Made by a program: the position numbers and the translations under genes. The notes beneath the pieces are model-generated. The model was not told the origin of the DNA. It ran no database searches and was given only the letters and a program-made list of their open reading frames with translations. A stretch of DNA of 22,376 bases from Oscillospiraceae bacterium (GTDB lineage Bacteria > Bacillota_A > Clostridia > Oscillospirales > Oscillospiraceae). Below are positions 1-10,400 of the stretch, in pieces (the stretch's first letter is position 1; the number at the start of each line of letters is the position of its first letter). The DNA lies in assembly GCA_016302005.1 (NCBI GenBank), contig JAEDOK010000009.1:1-22376 (forward strand), given 5' to 3'.

Positions 1-2207
1 CCCTTCTGCTCGCCGGTGCTCTGGGCGTAAACGGTCAGCGTTCCGCTGCCCGCAATGCCGCTTCCGGCGGTCAGGCTGCACTCATCCGCCAGGATCAGAT
101 GTACGTCGCCGCTCAGGGTGACGGCATCGGGGATGGTCACTTTTCCCTGCGCCACATACCAGCCGCCCTCCCAGACGGCGGCGTCGGCGGCCAGGACGGT
201 CGCCGCGGCGCAGGTCTGCGAATTGCCCTCGGCGTCCAGATAATCCACCGCGACCTTTCCGGTGTCGTCCCCGCTGCCCAGCACGACCTCATAGGTCGCG
301 CCCTGCTTGGTGCTTTCGTTAAAGCCGTTCAGGTTCAGCCGCAGGGTGACGTCGGTGGTCTCCGTGAGTTCAACGAAAATGTTCGTGTTGCTGTTGTAGA
401 CCGCCTCGCCTGCTGCGCCGCCGGCGCCCCAGTTGTCTGCCCACGAGCCGTTGGCGGCAAACTTGAACTGATAGTCGCTGCCGGCGGGGACCTGCGCGTA
501 GGTGATCTCGTAGACGCCGGGGCCGACCTCGGTCATTTTGTTTTCGTCCGCAGCGGGATCCCAGTTTGCGCCGTTGAGCCATACGCCGTCGCCGTTGCCT
601 ACCACGCGGATGGCATCAATATCCATCCAGGTCTTCTCCACGGCGCTGATGCCCACGATACCAATGTCGTGGGCGGTGGCGTTAAAGACGACCGTCACGT
701 CGCAGACGGCAGAAACATAGATCGCAACGTTCATGTCCTGGGCGTTGCCGTACCAGTTCATCGTTCCGTCGGAGCGGGTCCCAACGACCTTGATCGGATA
801 CTCGCCCGGCTGGACGCCGGTGTAGGTTTTTTCGTACAGACCGGTATCCGCATTGAGGGTCATGAGATTGTTGTCGTCGGCGGGGTTCCAGTCGGAACCG
901 CACAGCTCCGCAACGCCCGCCACGCGGTAGGTCTCGCCCCCCGGCGTGATCTCGTTCGTGCCGTTCTCGTCGGAGAAGAACTTGCCGCAGAGGTCACAGA
1001 CCCAGTATTCGCTGCCGCCGTCCTCGGTCTTGGTCAGGCTGTGGCCGGTGGCAGAGATCACCCAGCTATCCTTCGCGATTTCGTTTTCGCCGTTTTCATC
1101 AGAGAAATATTTGCCGCAGACAGAACAAGTCCAATACGCGCTGTTGCCGCCCTCCGTGCAGGTGGGAGCCTTCGCCTCGGTCTTGGTCAGGCTGTGGCCG
1201 GCAGCGGGGATCTTCACGGCTTCTGCCGTGGTCTCGGTCGTGCCGTTCTCATCGCCGAACAGTTTGCCGCAGAGGTCACAGGTCCAGTATTCGCTGTTGC
1301 CGTCCTCGGTGCAGGTGGGTGTCTTGGCTTCGATTTTCGTCAGAGTGTGCGATGCGCAGGCAATGCGGCTAATGCTGTATTGCGTTTTTGACGCGAGGCT
1401 CTCCGTGCCAAGCGTGTATCCGGCGGGGAGAATGATGTTCGCCGCAGACACAGCGCTCGAAGATGTGTTGTAAATCGTAATACCGGTCGGGTCGCTTAAC
1501 GCGGAAAGATCCACCGTAACCGTATTTGTGGATAACTGGCTGTACCCGATCGTACCTTTCGCGCCGCCGGTAAAGGTGCCATCCTTTACGGTCAGCGTTC
1601 CGTTTTTCATTGTAATGACATGATCTCCGGTAGAGGAAAGGGCGCTGCCATTTTGAATGACCATAACACAATCATTGCTGTAATTGGACTGAAGCGCCTG
1701 CGTCGTACCGGTAACCGTCGCGTTGTCAAGAGTTAATGTTCCCTTTCGCGCAGCGATGCCGGTACCGCCGCCGGTAACCGTCACATTCTGAACCGTCAAC
1801 GCGCCGCCTTCCATGAAAATACCGGTCTTTTTGCTGTAAGCCTGAACGGTGCCGCCCGATGCGGTATCCGTAAGGAGTACATTTGCCGTAGAGCCTTTGG
1901 GCAGCTTGAACACATATGCGCCATTTAGACCACCCAGGGAAGAGACCGTCTTTCCGTTGAGATCGATCGTAAATGTGCCCTGTGTCACTTCAATATTCTT
2001 GCTCAACTCTACGCTTTGCAGCATTTTAACCGTAGAGTCCGAAGAAGCCTGCGCCGCCGCAATGGCCCCTTCCAGGGTTGCATAGTCTGTTGTTACCCCG
2101 CCGCTGGTGACAGAGGCAACATCGCCGACCCCTGCCAGCGCTGTCGTGGGTAGCAGGCTCAGACACAAGGCCAAAGCCGTCAGGATGCACAACAGTCGTT
2201 TTTTCAT
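1..2207 (-). CDS. Secreted repeat-rich surface protein, C-terminus beyond window
   Basis: About 735 residues are readable before the frame leaves the left edge with no stop, so the C-terminus, including any anchor, is not seen. The start is an ATG preceded by AAAGGAGG with good spacing. Residues 1-25 form a signal peptide (MKKRLL, hydrophobic core, then TTALA cleavage-like end). Residues 26-285 are rich in TLTV/GGT-type strands and resemble a right-handed beta-helix. Residues 287-417 hold three Cys/His repeats beginning at H287, H338 and H389, each ending in a C-x2-CGK motif. Two related beta modules start near residues 427 and 533 (WNP/WDP, then a YEITY-like strand and a WY or W-x2-NWG end), resembling X25-type modules of starch-acting proteins. 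A further module (DYLDAEGN, then GDVHLILAD) starts near 650 and is common in gut Firmicutes surface proteins. No catalytic domain is visible, so the function is unknown; an adhesin or carbohydrate-binding role is only inferred. Confidence 0.85.
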   Translation of the reverse strand, partial: MKKRLLCILTALALCLSLLPTTALAGVGDVASVTSGGVTTDYATLEGAIAAAQASSDSTVKMLQSVELSKNIEVTQGTFTIDLNGKTVSSLGGLNGAYVFKLPKGSTANVLLTDTASGGTVQAYSKKTGIFMEGGALTVQNVTVTGGGTGIAARKGTLTLDNATVTGTTQALQSNYSNDCVMVIQNGSALSSTGDHVITMKNGTLTVKDGTFTGGAKGTIGYSQLSTNTVTVDLSALSDPTGITIYNTSSSAVSAANIILPAGYTLGTESLASKTQYSISRIACASHTLTKIEAKTPTCTEDGNSEYWTCDLCGKLFGDENGTTETTAEAVKIPAAGHSLTKTEAKAPTCTEGGNSAYWTCSVCGKYFSDENGENEIAKDSWVISATGHSLTKTEDGGSEYWVCDLCGKFFSDENGTNEITPGGETYRVAGVAELCGSDWNPADDNNLMTLNADTGLYEKTYTGVQPGEYPIKVVGTRSDGTMNWYGNAQDMNVAIYVSAVCDVTVVFNATAHDIGIVGISAVEKTWMDIDAIRVVGNGDGVWLNGANWDPAADENKMTEVGPGVYEITYAQVPAGSDYQFKFAANGSWADNWGAGGAAGEAVYNSNTNIFVELTETTDVTLRLNLNGFNESTKQGATYEVVLGSGDDTGKVAVDYLDAEGNSQTCAAATVLAADAAVWEGGWYVAQGKVTIPDAVTLSGDVHLILADECSLTAGSGIAGSGTLTVYAQSTGEQK
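957..1349 (-). repeat. Three 51-residue Cys/His repeats within the surface protein
   Basis: The three repeats begin with HTLTK or HSLTK at protein residues 287, 338 and 389, a period of 51 residues. Repeats 1 and 2 contain PTCT, then YWTC-x2-CGK-x-F and DENG. At the DNA level, long near-identical stretches recur, for example around 1022-1048 and 1174-1200, and around 981-1027 and 1263-1310. The third repeat lacks about eight residues that include the PTCT cysteine. A His plus three Cys would fit a small zinc-ribbon fold; that is inference. Confidence 0.8.
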
Positions 2208-2290
2208 AGTTTTCCTCCTTTGTTTGATGCCGCTGCGCCGAGCCATGCCGCCGACACAGGCAATTCGGCATAGAAGTATTTACACCTGCT

Positions 2291-2319
2291 ATAATAATAC
2301 ATATCGAATAAAAAATCAA
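2291..2319 (-). promoter_or_regulatory. Promoter of the surface-protein gene
   Basis: Reading the minus strand, a TTGATT -35 box (2314-2319) and a TATTAT -10 box (2291-2296) are separated by exactly 17 bases. Transcription would start near 2284, about 77 bases before the ATG. The boxes were found by eye. Confidence 0.65.
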
Positions 2320-2325
2320 TGTAGA

Positions 2326-2390
2326 TGGGATAAATTGCATAAAAATGGGATGAATTATTTAAAAAGCCGCATATATTGCAATTCGTCCCA
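2326..2390. promoter_or_regulatory. Triple TGGGA-N2-AATT motif, candidate LytTR operator
   Basis: Two direct copies lie at 2326-2339 (TGGGATAAATTGCA) and 2346-2359 (TGGGATGAATTATT), offset by 20 bases, about two helical turns. A third, inverted copy lies at 2377-2390 (TGCAATTCGTCCCA) and matches the first at 12 of 14 positions. The direct pair sits immediately upstream of the surface-gene -35 box. LytTR regulators are known to bind paired direct repeats about two turns apart at such positions. The motif itself is not the classical AgrA or VirR sequence, so the link to the neighbouring regulator is inference. The outer inverted pair could also form a hairpin after the regulator's stop codon. 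Confidence 0.55.
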
Positions 2391-2415
2391 CCGTACGTTC
2401 TTTCGGCACATTGGG

Positions 2416-3264
2416 TCAGACGAATTTCGCATCTGTATGCGGCATCTTTTTGCCTTTTTCAGAGGCTCCTTGGTTTCGCTCCAGCAGCTTCCCGAAATAG
2501 CGAATCATCGCTTCGGAGGAATCGGTGCTGGTTCGGAGATAGTGGATCTGCGAAACATCGGACAGAATGCAGCCGCAGTGCCCCCGGAAGGTGGGGAAGC
2601 AGGTCACCCGCAGATAGGTATCGATCTCCGGGCTGTAATCAACGACCTCCAGTGTCGCGCCGTAAAGCGCCGCATGTTCATAGGCCCGAAGCCACTTGTC
2701 ATCCATGTCAGGGAACAGACCGCTGAACATGCTGCCGATCAGCCGATCCAAAGTCACCTTTTCCAGAAAGGCCAGAGCCTGATTGCCGTAACGGAAGATC
2801 CAGTCCACTGCCCGGCGCTCGTCGTTGAATACCATTTCGATGTCCGCAAAGGCAATCGAGAGATCATCGAAGCACCGGTAATGTGCATGATAGGTTTCTT
2901 CTGTGGGGATATTCCCCTCGCTGAAGCGGCTGATGATCAGCTTCTGCTTTGTCTGAAATTGGGCAACAATCGCACTCCTGTTCCGTACGGAATAGGGCAA
3001 AAACTCCCCGCTGGTCAACTCAATGACATTGGTGATGTCATGTATCGCCATCACCGCCACCAAACAGCCGCGGCTCACCTTGAGAAAGCTGTCGCCCAGA
3101 GTCTTCACGAGATCATTTAGTGTGACCCTTGTCTTGTAGCACTTTCCGCTGGAAGTGTGTATCTGGGCATAATTCTTTTTCATCAGAACGTAGAGAACCG
3201 TGCCGATATTGAGCACGATGTCCCTTTTGTCCGAACGGATGGTAATGTGATTCAATTCCGGCAT
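2416..3264 (-). CDS. LytTR-family DNA-binding regulator with C-terminal PAS-like domain
   Basis: The 282-residue product has a LytTR DNA-binding domain at the N-terminus (residues about 6-107, with the typical KNYAQIHT, SFLKVSRGCLVA and LPYSVRNR strands). A PAS-like sensor domain follows (about 131-245, with IVFN-type entry, TLDRLIG, FPDMDDKW and a terminal FRGHCGCILSDVSQI strand). There is no receiver domain, so it is not a standard response regulator. I chose the ATG at 3264 because GGAGG at 3273-3277 is eight bases upstream; a GTG at 3273 overlaps that site. It probably acts in the cytoplasm, sensing a small ligand or redox state through the PAS domain and controlling the adjacent surface gene. 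Its own promoter is visible upstream. Confidence 0.85.
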   Translation of the reverse strand: MPELNHITIRSDKRDIVLNIGTVLYVLMKKNYAQIHTSSGKCYKTRVTLNDLVKTLGDSFLKVSRGCLVAVMAIHDITNVIELTSGEFLPYSVRNRSAIVAQFQTKQKLIISRFSEGNIPTEETYHAHYRCFDDLSIAFADIEMVFNDERRAVDWIFRYGNQALAFLEKVTLDRLIGSMFSGLFPDMDDKWLRAYEHAALYGATLEVVDYSPEIDTYLRVTCFPTFRGHCGCILSDVSQIHYLRTSTDSSEAMIRYFGKLLERNQGASEKGKKMPHTDAKFV

Positions 3265-3324
3265 ATCCGGCACCTCCGTGTTTTTAATTTGTGCATCCGG
3301 GTGTTTGTGCGCTTTTCCACTCGG

Positions 3325-3353
3325 ATTATACCATATTTCACACGCCCCTTCAA
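3325..3353 (-). promoter_or_regulatory. Promoter of the LytTR-PAS gene
   Basis: On the minus strand, TTGAAG (3348-3353) is followed after 17 bases by a perfect TATAAT (3325-3330). The start point would be near 3318, giving a leader of about 54 bases to the ATG at 3264. Confidence 0.75.
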
Positions 3354-3445
3354 CCGCCTGTGCCCTGCGCAGCCTGGGAGAGCAATATGTCGGGAGCGGC
3401 GCTGCGCTCCTGCAAATGGACGAAATACTTCTGATAAGAAAGAGA

Positions 3446-3472
3446 CTGTCTCACAAAAAGGAAGTGAGGCAG
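3446..3472 (-). terminator. Terminator-like hairpin
   Basis: On the minus strand CTGCCTCAC and GTGAGACAG form a 9-base stem (one G-U pair) around a TTCCTTTTT loop, followed by the pyrimidine-rich tract TCTCTTTCTT. It could end transcripts from the folate operon or from the possible promoter at 3584-3612. The tract is interrupted by C residues, so terminator strength is uncertain, and it could instead be part of a dispersed repeat. Confidence 0.4.
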
Positions 3473-3583
3473 CCCCGCGTTCAGTGAAGTCCCACAGCTT
3501 TACCGAGAAGGGTCGCAAATGCAGCCCTTTAATGGATGGCATTGTTATCTCGGAAAGTATTTAGGTGGCATATTTTACTTTGC

Positions 3584-3612
3584 AAAATATTATATAATCA
3601 TCTTTCTGTCAA
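3584..3612 (-). promoter_or_regulatory. Possible orphan promoter downstream of folBK
   Basis: A perfect TTGACA (3607-3612, minus strand) is followed after 17 bases by TATTTT (3584-3589). No gene follows closely in this orientation; the next is the LytTR gene 320 bases on, with its own promoter. It may be fortuitous in AT-rich DNA or drive a short RNA ending at the hairpin at 3446-3472. Confidence 0.3.
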
Positions 3613-3622
3613 AGCGAAAGGT

Positions 3623-4444
3623 TCATTTCACGGAAGCATTGCTTTTCCGCAGCTCTTCCACCGTTTTTCCGGTCAGCGGATGACGCTTCCACGGCGCGAT
3701 TTGCGACAGCGGAATGAGCACAAAATCCCGCAGATGCATTTCTGCATGGGGAATATGCAGCGTCGGCGTGTCAATTACCATGTCGTCATACATAAGAATG
3801 TCCAAATCCAAGGTTCGCGGACCCCAACGGATCTCCCTGACGCGGTTCGCCTCCTGTTCAATGCAGTGAAGTACCTCCAGCAGCTCCTCCGGTGCCAGCA
3901 TGGTACGCAGCTCCAGTGCGCCGTTGAGGAAATCGTCCTGCTCCACACCGCCGTAGGGTGCGGTCACAAGATAATCGGAAACCTGCTTCACCTGACAGTC
4001 CTTCCGTTCCTGCAAACGCCTCACCGCCATGTCTAGATGGCCTTTTTTGTCTCCCATATTGGAGCCGAGGGCGATATACGCCGTATGCCAGCCTCTGCTG
4101 ATCTCCACGGAAACCGTCTCCAACGGAAGACCGATGGGTGCCCACGGCTTTTCCAGCTTCAGCTCTACCTGCTCGATCAGCGGGAATTCCAGCAGCAACG
4201 CACAGGCAAGCTGCTCCGCAACGCTTTCCAGCAGCTTCCACGTATGCTCTGTGACAAACGCCTGAATATAATGGCTGGCTTTCCCGTAATCAATCGAAAA
4301 AGCAAGTTCATCCGTCAGTCCTGCCTTTCTGGTATGGGTATGCAGGACGGCGGAAATCACAAATTTTTGCCCGAGCGCGTTCTCCTCCGGATAAACGCCG
4401 TGCTTCGCGAACACTTCCAAATGGTGTATCGTAATCTTATCCAT
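3623..4444 (-). CDS. folBK: Dihydroneopterin aldolase / HPPK fusion (FolB-FolK)
   Basis: The 273-residue bifunctional enzyme carries out two consecutive cytoplasmic folate steps: the FolB part cleaves 7,8-dihydroneopterin to 6-hydroxymethyl-dihydropterin and glycolaldehyde, and the FolK part transfers pyrophosphate from ATP to that product. FolB spans about residues 1-118 (HGVYPEE near 15-21 with the conserved Glu, and LEKPWAP near 98-103 with the catalytic-type Lys). FolK spans about 121-262 (YIALGSNMGD, TAPYGGVEQDDFLN, RWGPRTLDLDILMYDD, then IPHAEMHLRDFVLIPL). Both parts appear complete. It lies eight bases after folP and is the last gene of the operon. Such fusions are known in Clostridia. 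Confidence 0.95.
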   Translation of the reverse strand: MDKITIHHLEVFAKHGVYPEENALGQKFVISAVLHTHTRKAGLTDELAFSIDYGKASHYIQAFVTEHTWKLLESVAEQLACALLLEFPLIEQVELKLEKPWAPIGLPLETVSVEISRGWHTAYIALGSNMGDKKGHLDMAVRRLQERKDCQVKQVSDYLVTAPYGGVEQDDFLNGALELRTMLAPEELLEVLHCIEQEANRVREIRWGPRTLDLDILMYDDMVIDTPTLHIPHAEMHLRDFVLIPLSQIAPWKRHPLTGKTVEELRKSNASVK

Positions 4445-7400
4445 CGTATCTTTTACCTGCCTAAAACAGCCTCAGTCATCAGAATCGCTCGTTTGTTTTC
4501 CTTTACATCATGCACGCGGACAAAGGCGCAGCCCTTCATCACGCCGATCACCGTCGTCGCAACCGTTCCTTCGACGCGCTGATCCGCCGGAAGGTCAAGC
4601 GTCAGCCCGATCACGGATTTGCGGGAGGTTCCAAGAAGGATCGGGAAGCCAAGGGTATGCAGCATGTCCACATGGCGGATCGCGCTGAGATTCATCTCAT
4701 AGGTCTTTCCGAAGCCGACACCCGGGTCCAAAATGATCTTGTCGTCCGCAACGCCCGCGTCCCTTGCGATCTGAACGCAGATTTCCATATCCTTTATCAT
4801 ATCTTCCATAAAATCCTGATAGACGGCTTCATGCCGGTTATGCATCAGACAGCAGGCAGCGCCGTATTGCGCAGTCAACTCCGCTACCCTGCCGTCATGG
4901 CGGAAGCCCCAAATATCGTTCACCAAATCTGCACCCGCCTGCAGCGCCGCCTCCGCGACCTTGCTCTTGTAGGTATCGACGGATACGGGGACATCAAAGC
5001 GTTCCTTGACCGCTTCGATCACCGGAACCACGCGGGCGATTTCCTCCTCGTCCGAGATCACCGTATGTCCCGGACGGGTGGATTCCCCGCCGATATCCAC
5101 AATATCCGCGCCGTCGCGAGTCATCTCCTCCGCATGGCGCAGCGCGGCGTCCATTTGGTTAAACATTCCGCCGTCCGAAAAGGAATCCGGCGTCACATTG
5201 AGGATTCCCATAATATAGGTTTTGTGTTTTACATCAAATTCTCTGTTGCCGATTTTCATAGTCGTCTCCTGTGATGCTCGTCAGTATTCGATCCAAATAT
5301 TTTTCTTTTCCTCCGGCCAGTTACACGCCTCCCGCACCGGGCACGCAAAGCAGAGTCGGGATTGTTTATCCGCCCGATAAAGATAGGCGCTCAGGGCTTC
5401 GGTACCCGCCGCGTCTTGTTTTCTATGCACCGAGACAGCACTTTGCACGGACTGTATTTCTTCGGCAGTGAAGCCGCAGTCCTGCATGATCTCTCCCGCA
5501 AGCCGCGCGCCCGCAATGTCGTGGGGCGTTCCGCTGACGAGCTGCTCATACCTTCCGATATCGTGCAGCAGCGCAGCGGCATAGATCACATCTTTTCCGA
5601 GCTTTGCGCCGTCCTCCAGGGCGTAAATATACATCAGCCTTGCCACGTCCAAAAAATGCTCCATTGTGTGACGGCAGAAAACACGGGTTTCCTCCGCTTC
5701 TTGCAGGTTTTTCCACAAGGTCTGAAACAGCGGGTGACTCTGTATGCGGTGAACGCGCTCCATATCTCTTATCGAATGCTCCATGTTTTCAGCAATGCAC
5801 CATCTGCAAGAAGGTCTGCTGCAAAGAATAGTCCTCCGCGAACGCGCCCCGCACGATCGTGGTCACCGTCTTGCTTCCCGGCTTCTGCACGCCTCGCATG
5901 GTCATGCACATATGCTCCGCTTCGAGCATCACCATGACCCCCTTGGGCTTCAGATATTTTTCCAAAGCGTCTGCGATCTGCGCCGTCATATTCTCCTGAA
6001 TCTGCGGGCGTCTTGCAAACACCTCCACGGTACGCGCAAGCTTACTCAAACCGGCAACGCGCCCATCCGGAATATACGCCACATGGGCCCTACCGTAAAA
6101 CGGAAGCAGATGATGCTCGCAGACGGAATAAAAGGTGATGTCCTTTTCCAAAACGATATTGTTATTAATCGCCTGAAATTGCTTGTTCAGGTGCGTGGCA
6201 GGATCCTCATAAAGGCCTCCGTAAATCTGCTCACACATCCGTGCAATACGCTCCGGCGTTTCCAGCAGTCCCTCTCGCTCGACGTCCTCGCCGATTCCCT
6301 CTAACATCAGCCGAACACCCTGTTTGATTTTTTCATGATCCATCATGTCCCATACCACCTTAAAATCGTTTCGGGATGTCCGCAATGCCTCAGGTGCGCA
6401 GAAATTCCGGCAAACAAAAAAACACCCCGTTGTGAATCAATTCGGGATAAATAATAGTATATCCCTTCACAATCGAGATGTCATTCATCTGTGTGTTGCA
6501 ACGGGTGCGAATTCCATATCGTAAGACGAGCTTTTCGTTTCCGCGGCAACTCCCCATCCACCGAACACTTGACGCATGGAATCCTATTTTGCATATTATT
6601 TATCTGCGGCTATTATACTATGGTCATTCCGAGAATTCAACCCATTTTTGCACCTCCCGCAGAAAAAGTATGGGCAATATTTCCTTGAGAAAAGCAATTC
6701 GCAGCGACCAGTCAATAAGGCTCACAAAAAGCATTGGAGAATGTGAATCTCACCATATACCGGCTTCCTGAGAGGCAGCAGACTCCGGGGCTGCGTTGAA
6801 ATTGAAGAATCAGCGCGCAGTGTTCCTGACGCGACCATATCAAGGGACCAAGCTTGTACGCTCTATTCCTGTTTGCCCCATGTCACCGTCTTCCCGTCGC
6901 TTGTGAGAACGATATCTCCCAGTTCATCCGTGCGCAGGATGGTTGCATCCGCGTCCTGCAGACGGGAAATGACCGTTTCGCTCGGGTGTCCGTAGCTGTT
7001 CTTCTTTCCGACGGAGATCACCGCATACTGCGGCATGACTTCATTCAAGAATCGGTAAGAGGTGGAAGAATCGCTGCCGTGATGCCCGACCTTGAGAACG
7101 GTTGCCGAGAGATCAACCCCGGATTCCAGCAGCGTCTCCTCCGCCTCGTATTCCGCGTCTCCCGTAAAAAGGAAGCTAGTCTCGCCGTAGACGACTTTCA
7201 GAACGATGGAGGAATTATTTGTCTCAGCCGCCTCCGGGTCACAGGCGAGGATATCCACCCGCGCCGCGCCGAGGCGGAAGCTGTCACCCACCGTGGGAAC
7301 CGTCAACTCGGCGCCCTGTTCTGCCGCAGTGCGGGAAAAGGTTTGAAAACACTCGGAGTCATACTCCGTCACGGGAGAATAGACCGTCCCGACCGTGCAG

Positions 7401-10400
7401 GCGTGGAGCGCGGCAGAGAGTCCTCCAACATGATCCTCGTGCGCGTGGGTGCAAACCACATAGTCCAAGTGGGTGATCTCCCGCTTTTCCAAAACGGTAT
7501 AAATGATGTCGCTGTCCGCCACATTGCCGCCGTCGATCAGCATTGTCTCGCCCTCACAGAGAACGAGTGCGGCATCCGCCTGTCCGACGTCGAGAAAGAC
7601 CACGGAAAAATCGGGATCCTCCGGAATCGGCTCCGTTTCCTTCCACGGTGTTCCGCTGACGAGCAGATAGACGCCCCAAAGTGCAATAGCAGTCAAGGCG
7701 ACGATCCAGCTATATTTTGAGGGGCGCGAAGCTTTTTTAGAATTTCTTTTCGGAAACCTACCGTTTTCGACATACTTTTTCTGTTGCATATGTTATCCTA
7801 TCCTCACAGCTTATCCAATGCGAGCACACTTCATAGTTCGGCGTGATCCACGCTGATCCTACAACCGGCTTGCCCTCCGATCTCGGAGGGCGCTTTTTTT
7901 ACGATTCCAATATGCCGTACTTCACCTTGACACGGTCGAGCTTTTCAAGCATCGGCTCTCCGAAGATCCAAAGATAGATCACCGTTGCCGCCGCGTGGAC
8001 GACATCGACGGGAAAGCCGCTGACGCAGTATGCCAAAACGCTGCGCCACGAAAGCGCCGTATACCATGTAAAGGCGGAGGAGACATTCATAATGATGCCG
8101 TAGACCGCGATTGCCATCACCGCGCCGAATATCGACAGCGACACCCGCCCTCTGCGCAGAACGCCGCGCCGGTACAAGACACCCGCCAAGAAGCCCACCA
8201 GTCCCATTGCGAACATCTGCCACGGTGTCCACGGTCCCTGCCCGAAAACGATGTTGGACAGGAGCATGGAAAGCGCGCCGACCAAAAAGCCGCCCTCCCC
8301 GCCCAGCGCCACGCCGGAGATAATCACAAGCGCCAGAACGGGCTTAAAATTCGGCAGCGCATAAAATGCCGTGCGTCCCGCAACCGCAAGGGCGGAGAGC
8401 GCCGCAAGCAGCACCAGCTCCCGCGCGGTCGGCCCGCGCCGCTCAAACAGAAGCACAAAGGGCAGCATGATCTCAAATAAGACGAGCAGCGAGATAAACA
8501 GATAGCGCCGTCCGTCCAAGAGAAACACGCCGCACAAAATCGTCGCGGGCACGGCAAGCAGCGCGATGCCGAAGGTCAGCCATGTCCGCCGCGTCAGGCG
8601 CTGCTTTTGCGCAGTTAACGGCGCTCGGTCGCTTTTCCTGCTCATGCAGAGCATCAATATCACAAGGGAGATTGCCAAAAGCACATACTGCGCCCCCTGC
8701 GGAAGCGGTCTGAAAAAGGTAAATTTCAGCGGCGTAACAGTCTGCAAAAACAGCAGCACGGCGAGCACAAGGGAGACTGTTGCAAGCGTCAGCCGCCACC
8801 AGGGCAGCGGTTTTACCGTGAGCGGCGCGGACTGTGCGGCGGGCGCAGTCTCCCGCTCGTCATCATCCGCCGAAAAATCCGACACCTCGATACCGCAGGC
8901 ATTCGCCAACTCGGAAAAAGTCACGGCATCGGGCAGAAGCTTTCTCGAAATGCGGTTGGCAGCCGTGGTGTAGAAGCTGTTACCGGAGAAAAATGCGGTC
9001 GGCGTACCCTCGGCGGCGATCGCGCCGTCAAACATCAAAAGGCAGCGGTCGGCATACTCCGCGCAGAATTCAACATCATGGCTGACCATAATGACCGTTC
9101 TGCCGCCATCCAGCAGCCGCCGCAGGATCGCGGCAAATTCGCGCTTGAATTGCGCGTCCATGCCCTTGGTCGGCTCGTCCAGCAGGAGAATGTCCGGCGA
9201 AGCCAGCAGTATTTTTGCCAAAGCGCAGCGCTGCTGCTCACCGCCGGAGAGGTCATAGGGATGGCGGTCGAGGAGGCTTTCCAGCCTGCATAATTTTGCC
9301 GTTTCCGCAATTTTTGCCTCTCGCTGCCCCTTGTCCGTTCCGCGCAGCAGTTCCTCCAACTCCCCCCGCACCGTCGCGCGGACAAAGAGCGCCTGAGGGT
9401 CCTGCGGCAAGAGAGCGACGCGCAGTTTTCCGTCTTTCCACACCTTGCCCTGCTGCGGACGGTGCAGTCCCGCAAGGAGCGAGAGCGTGGTCGTTTTTCC
9501 GCTGCCGTTGCCGCCGAGCAGGGCGGTAAACTGCCCCCGGAGGAATTGGCAGGAGAGGTCACGCAGCACCTCCGCGCCGTTTTTTTCATAGCGGAAGTGG
9601 ACGCTTTGCAGCTCCAGCGCAACACCCTTGCCTGCCCGCAGCTCGCGCGGCGGAACGGGCATTAGGGGATGCGCTTCGGCGTAGTCGTTGAGCCAGCGCC
9701 GCGCCTGACTGACCGTCAGCTTCCCGCACAGGCGCAGCGGCGTCGGCATGGAGGCATACAGCGGGTGACGCAGGGCAAGCAGCGTTTCCGCCGCCTCCGT
9801 CGGCGTGCCCTCCGCAATCACACGCCCGCCGTCCAAAACAAGCACGCGGTCGGACAGCGGCAGCGCCTCCTCCAAGCGGTGCTCGCTCAAGATCACTGTC
9901 GTACCCAGCTCGCGGCGGATGCGACCGACCGCGTTTAAAAACTCCGACGCGGCAATCGGGTCAAGCTGCGCCGTCGGCTCGTCTAAAAGCAGCACGCGCG
10001 GCTGCATTGCCATGACCGACGCTAAATTCAGAAGCTGCTTCTGCCCGCCCGAAAGCTCGGAGACATTTTTATAAAACCAATCCTCAATGCCGAAAAACGC
10101 TGCCATCTCCGCCACCCTTCTGCGGATGACGGGAGTCTGCATACCAAGGCTCTCTAATCCAAACGCCATCTCGTGCCAAACCTTGTCCGTGACGATCTGA
10201 TTGTCCGGATTTTGCAGCACAAAACCGATCTCCGATGCCTGCTGCCGCTGATCGAGTTGGGAGAGCGGCTGCCCGAAAAAGTCGATCTCTCCCGTCAGCG
10301 TGCCGTGCGGTGTGAGGGCGGGCTTTAACGCGCGCAAAAGCGTCGATTTCCCGCTGCCCGATGCGCCGATCACGGTCAGGAATTCTCCCTCCGCAACGCG

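Larger units (their letters stand above)
3265..3622. other. Non-coding interval between regulator and folate operon
   Basis: No convincing gene is present in these 358 bases. The interval holds the LytTR promoter, a hairpin at 3446-3472, a smaller GC-rich hairpin near 3391-3408 (GGAGCG/CGCTCC read on the minus strand) and a possible second minus-strand promoter at 3584-3612. An open frame of 96 codons on the minus strand (3252-3542) has no ribosome binding site and an amino-acid composition without family resemblance, so I do not call it. Confidence 0.6.
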